Part shown: piece by piece, positions 6,921 to 9,360 of the stretch
Numbering within the stretch: position 1 is the stretch's first letter
Layout: every line of letters begins with the position of its first letter
Assembly: GCA_023427285.1 (NCBI GenBank)
Contig: JAEZBH010000268.1
Span: 1-9,360 of the forward strand
Direction: 5' to 3'
From: Pseudomonadota bacterium
Lineage (GTDB): Bacteria; Pseudomonadota; Alphaproteobacteria; Sphingomonadales; Sphingomonadaceae
Length of the DNA stretch: 9,360 bases
Position numbers and translations under genes: made by a program
The notes under the pieces: generated by a model
What the model saw: the letters and a program-made list of their open reading frames with translations, nothing else
What the model was told of the DNA's origin: nothing
Database searches by the model: none

Positions 6921-8102
6921 TCATTTCTCTTTAGTGGCTTTGTGTATCGGAGGGGCATTGAGAAATGGGCGGGCCAGCATGAGGATGGCAATCATCTGCC
7001 CCTTGTTGCGGGCACCGAGCTTTTCATAGATCGAATTAAGGTGAAAACGCAGCGTTGATTGCTTGATATTTAGGAGACCCGGGATTTCGGTAAAGTCATG
7101 TCCGTCGAGGACGGCTGCTGCAATGTTTGTCTCTGCGTGCGTCAGACCAAACATGCCTTGCAGCGCTTCCTTGCTATATCGTTGGCGAACGCCATCGTCG
7201 ACATAAAGGACAGCTGTGCGCTCTGGTGCGCGAAATGGGAAATTCCCGAGCGGGACGGATGTGACGGCAATGTTGCAGGCGTGATTGTCATCGGAAGAGG
7301 TTGCGCGCATTGCCCCGATGTGAGCCACCCGTGTACTGCCGTTGTCGAGATAATGCAGGGCAGAATTAATCATTTCGCTGAGCTGTTTGGTTTCCCGTGG
7401 ACAACTCAGCGTGAGGCTGTTGTTGCGAACACAAAGAAGATTGCCATGGGAGACTATGCGTTTGGCTTGCGGATTGATGAGTTCAATTTCTCCGCTTCGG
7501 GTTGCCAGGACGATTCCGACACCGAATTCAGAGATCACGTCTGATCCGAACCGCGTGGCTTGGGAGAGGCGACTGAGGCGAAGATGCTGGTTCATCGCGC
7601 GACCAAGATGGTCGGCAATGAGACGCAGGGTATCAGCTTCAGTGCTGGAATATACCGGAGCATGTGTTGATCGCACGGTATGGAAGAACAGCTGTCGGCC
7701 GTCATTGATGGCCAGACAGCATGACATGAACTTGGCGACCGAGTATTTTTGCAAAAGATTGACGAGCTTAGGCGGAACGCCGATGGCACCAAAATCATTG
7801 CAGATCTGCACTTCCCCTGGCGCCAGTTTCAGGATGAGTTTCTCGGGTTCGCTCCGGTTGACCCATTCCGCAATATGTTCAGGTTCGGACAATTCTCCAA
7901 CTGCAAAAAAGTGCGACTTGTAGGGCTCGTCTCCCGGACTGATCTCAAGGATTGTGGTTTTGGAACAGAAGTACGCATTCAATTGGCTGAGAAGTTCAAT
8001 CCATCGCTGATTATCGCCAATGGCATCGTAGATTTGGCCGATTAGGCGGTTTAACGGAACAAACGGATTTTCCGGCATGTGCTGCGGTGACACAAGTTGC
8101 AT
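6921..8102 (-). CDS. LuxR-type transcriptional regulator (C-terminal HTH)
   Basis: This 393-residue protein ends in a LuxR-type helix-turn-helix at about residues 318-375. LTHAE opens the domain, then GHDFTEIPGLLNIKQSTLRFHLNSIYEKLGARNKGQ follows the usual scaffold (EI, TLR-H, YEKLG). Some positions are unusual, such as EIP where EIA is common. The N-terminal 300 residues look like an alpha/beta sensory region. The stretch FGVGIVLATRSGEIELINPQAKRIV (about 194-218) resembles a PAS-like sensor, but I see no autoinducer-binding or receiver-domain signature, so the signal is unknown. The start is ATG at 8102, with only a weak GGGG-type site upstream. Another in-frame ATG lies at 8078 with no better site. 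The gene follows the monooxygenase by 69 bp on the same strand, so it probably shares its transcript and controls that pathway (inference). Confidence 0.88.
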   Translation of the reverse strand: MQLVSPQHMPENPFVPLNRLIGQIYDAIGDNQRWIELLSQLNAYFCSKTTILEISPGDEPYKSHFFAVGELSEPEHIAEWVNRSEPEKLILKLAPGEVQICNDFGAIGVPPKLVNLLQKYSVAKFMSCCLAINDGRQLFFHTVRSTHAPVYSSTEADTLRLIADHLGRAMNQHLRLSRLSQATRFGSDVISEFGVGIVLATRSGEIELINPQAKRIVSHGNLLCVRNNSLTLSCPRETKQLSEMINSALHYLDNGSTRVAHIGAMRATSSDDNHACNIAVTSVPLGNFPFRAPERTAVLYVDDGVRQRYSKEALQGMFGLTHAETNIAAAVLDGHDFTEIPGLLNIKQSTLRFHLNSIYEKLGARNKGQMIAILMLARPFLNAPPIHKATKEK

Positions 8103-8120
8103 CTCTGAAATCCCCGCTTG

Positions 8121-8165
8121 GATCCGTTCCGGCGGCTTTGTTGCTTTTAAGTTTGAGAACGGATC
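8121..8165. repeat. 9-bp inverted repeat in the monooxygenase-luxR spacer
   Basis: The arms GATCCGTTC (8121-8129) and GAACGGATC (8157-8165) are exact reverse complements separated by 27 nt. They nearly fill the 69-bp gap between the monooxygenase stop and the luxR start. They could form an intercistronic mRNA hairpin or a two-site operator for the LuxR regulator. There is no T tract, so termination is not indicated. Confidence 0.5.
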
Positions 8166-8171
8166 AGATTG

Positions 8172-9350
8172 TTACAGGTACCATTCGTTTACCTCCTGGC
8201 CCAACGCACTGCCCCCTAAGCTACGGGCACTCAGATGATTTTGAGCAGCCGCGTGCTGTTTGGCTGCAGCAAGGTCGTTAAGGATTCGTCCAAATGGCTG
8301 GTCGCTGAACAAGCCAGTCCCACCGCAATGCTCGAAAAGAGTCTGCGCCGCGTCCAGGCACAGACGTGTGACGGATGCAGCTTGATACTTGTAAAGCAGT
8401 CTCTCTTCAAAAGGAGGGGTCATGCCTTGCTTCGCGTAACCTTCCAAAACGGTAAAGTTTCGACGCATGATACAGTTGATTTGATCAATTGTAGCAATGG
8501 CTTCGCCGAGTGCAAGCAGGGCGTCGGGGTCCTTGATGGTTGCTCCGGCCACAACGCTGACGCGGCGCGATGCATAGTCCAGAAAAGCGTCCACCATGGC
8601 TTGCAGCGCACCTGTTGATGCTCCTGTAATGGCACGGATGAAGACTTGGTGAAACGGAAGCCGGTAGAGCCAGCCGGTGTTCACCTTGTTGCCAGGGCTG
8701 TCACAGCGGAACCCGTCAGAGCTGCGATGCACGCGATACTCGGGTATGACCACATCCTTGACCAGAATGTCCTTGCTGCCGGTGCCGTGCAGCCCGGAGA
8801 CGTGCCATGTGTCGATGATCTCGTACTGTTCGCGCGGCAGCAGGCATGTCAGGAACTCGTCGCCAAGCCTGCCGCCCAGAAATATCCAGTCCGCATGGTC
8901 ACAGCCGCTGGCAAACATCCACTGCCCGCTGAAATGATAACCACCCGCCGTAGGGGTTGCGATACCGCCAGGCTGGAAGGTGGAGGCGATCTGAACGTTG
9001 TCGTTCTCGCCCCAGACATCCTGCGCTGCCCGATCATCGAACAGGCCCATCTGGAAATTGTGAACGCCAAGCACGCCGTAAACCCAGCCAGTGGACATGT
9101 CGGCGCGCGCAATCTCAAATTGGACATCCAAAAAGGCGCTTGGCGGCAGCTCGTACCCGCCCCAGCGGCGCGGCTGAAGGATCCGAAAGAGACCCGCCCG
9201 GCGCAACTCTTCGATGACCTCGGGCGCAATGCTGCGCTTCTTGGCGCTCTCCTCGGCGTGGGCTGAGATCAGGGGAGCGAGGGAGCGCGCTCTGTTGATC
9301 AGCTCAGAGGCGGTCGGGATGCCTTGCATGGCGGGCGCAGTGCTTGTCAC
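8172..9350 (-). CDS. Group D flavin-dependent monooxygenase, acyl-CoA dehydrogenase fold (HsaA/HpaH-like)
   Basis: This 392-residue protein has the acyl-CoA dehydrogenase fold in the version used by two-component aromatic hydroxylases such as HsaA (secosteroid phenol 4-hydroxylase) and the oxygenase of p-hydroxyphenylacetate hydroxylase. These use reduced flavin from a separate reductase to hydroxylate a phenolic ring. Visible marks are the helical N-terminus with LRRAGLFRILQPRRWGG (49-64), GVLGVHNFQ with H97, and the flavin-side segment GQWMFASGCDHADW (142-155) with S148. The C-terminal RILNDLAAAKQHA has H366. H97 and S148 are plausible counterparts of the active-site His and Ser known in the p-hydroxyphenylacetate enzyme, judged by eye. 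The start is GTG at 9348-9350, with GGAG 6 nt upstream (9357-9360). An internal ATG seven codons later has no such site. A true acyl-CoA dehydrogenase is less likely. No reductase lies in the window, so the substrate cannot be fixed. Confidence 0.82.
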   Translation of the reverse strand: MTSTAPAMQGIPTASELINRARSLAPLISAHAEESAKKRSIAPEVIEELRRAGLFRILQPRRWGGYELPPSAFLDVQFEIARADMSTGWVYGVLGVHNFQMGLFDDRAAQDVWGENDNVQIASTFQPGGIATPTAGGYHFSGQWMFASGCDHADWIFLGGRLGDEFLTCLLPREQYEIIDTWHVSGLHGTGSKDILVKDVVIPEYRVHRSSDGFRCDSPGNKVNTGWLYRLPFHQVFIRAITGASTGALQAMVDAFLDYASRRVSVVAGATIKDPDALLALGEAIATIDQINCIMRRNFTVLEGYAKQGMTPPFEERLLYKYQAASVTRLCLDAAQTLFEHCGGTGLFSDQPFGRILNDLAAAKQHAAAQNHLSARSLGGSALGQEVNEWYL

Positions 9351-9356
9351 GTCTCG

Positions 9357-9360
9357 CTCC
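9357..9360 (-). promoter_or_regulatory. Ribosome binding site of the monooxygenase
   Basis: On the minus strand GGAG lies 6 nt before the GTG at 9350, at the window edge. It favours the GTG start over the ATG at 9327-9329, which has no purine-rich site. Confidence 0.55.

Noticed and set aside
8646..9266. 206-codon plus-strand reading frame opposite the monooxygenase
   Set aside because: It shows no recognisable family features, and the opposite strand clearly encodes a conserved enzyme.

Overview
The window joins two blocks. The first (positions 1 to about 6482, plus strand) is a tightly packed run of F-type conjugation genes in the order traN (5' end cut by the window edge), traF, traH, traG. 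These genes encode the mating-pair formation and stabilisation part of an F-like type IV secretion system. The second block (about 6483 to 9350, all minus strand) holds a small tail-anchored membrane protein of unknown function, a LuxR-type regulator, and a two-component flavin-dependent monooxygenase of the HsaA/HpaH acyl-CoA-dehydrogenase-like fold. No relaxase, coupling protein, oriT, rRNA, tRNA, CRISPR array or insertion sequence is visible.

The GC-rich tra genes, the condensed N-F-H-G order without the extra trb/tra genes found between them in the F plasmid, and the neighbouring monooxygenase with a LuxR regulator suggest a plasmid or integrative element of a catabolic alphaproteobacterium. 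Sphingomonadales is my best guess. This is inference from gene content, not a database match.

The tra genes look co-transcribed and translationally coupled. traN and traF overlap by 4 bp, traF and traH are 10 bp apart, and traH and traG are 12 bp apart. TraN (outer-membrane adhesin, very rich in cysteine), TraF (periplasmic thioredoxin-fold protein, here with an intact CPSC motif), TraH (periplasmic or outer-membrane associated, cysteine-bearing) and TraG (inner-membrane protein with a long C-terminal domain) act together in pilus function, mating-pair stabilisation and, for TraG, entry exclusion. TraF may itself supply the disulfide chemistry that TraN and TraH need.

The junction is the most interesting part. 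The last third of traG drops sharply in G+C. Its stop codon then abuts, with no spacer, the stop codon of a convergent 67-codon gene that has its own strong sigma70-like promoter and a single C-terminal membrane helix. That is the position where F-like elements carry their entry-exclusion gene (traS/eex), so this gene is a candidate for a minimal exclusion protein or other traG-linked accessory factor. Beyond it, the monooxygenase and luxR genes probably form one transcription unit running towards the tra block. They look like metabolic cargo, perhaps for aromatic or steroid-type ring hydroxylation, with the flavin reductase partner outside the window.
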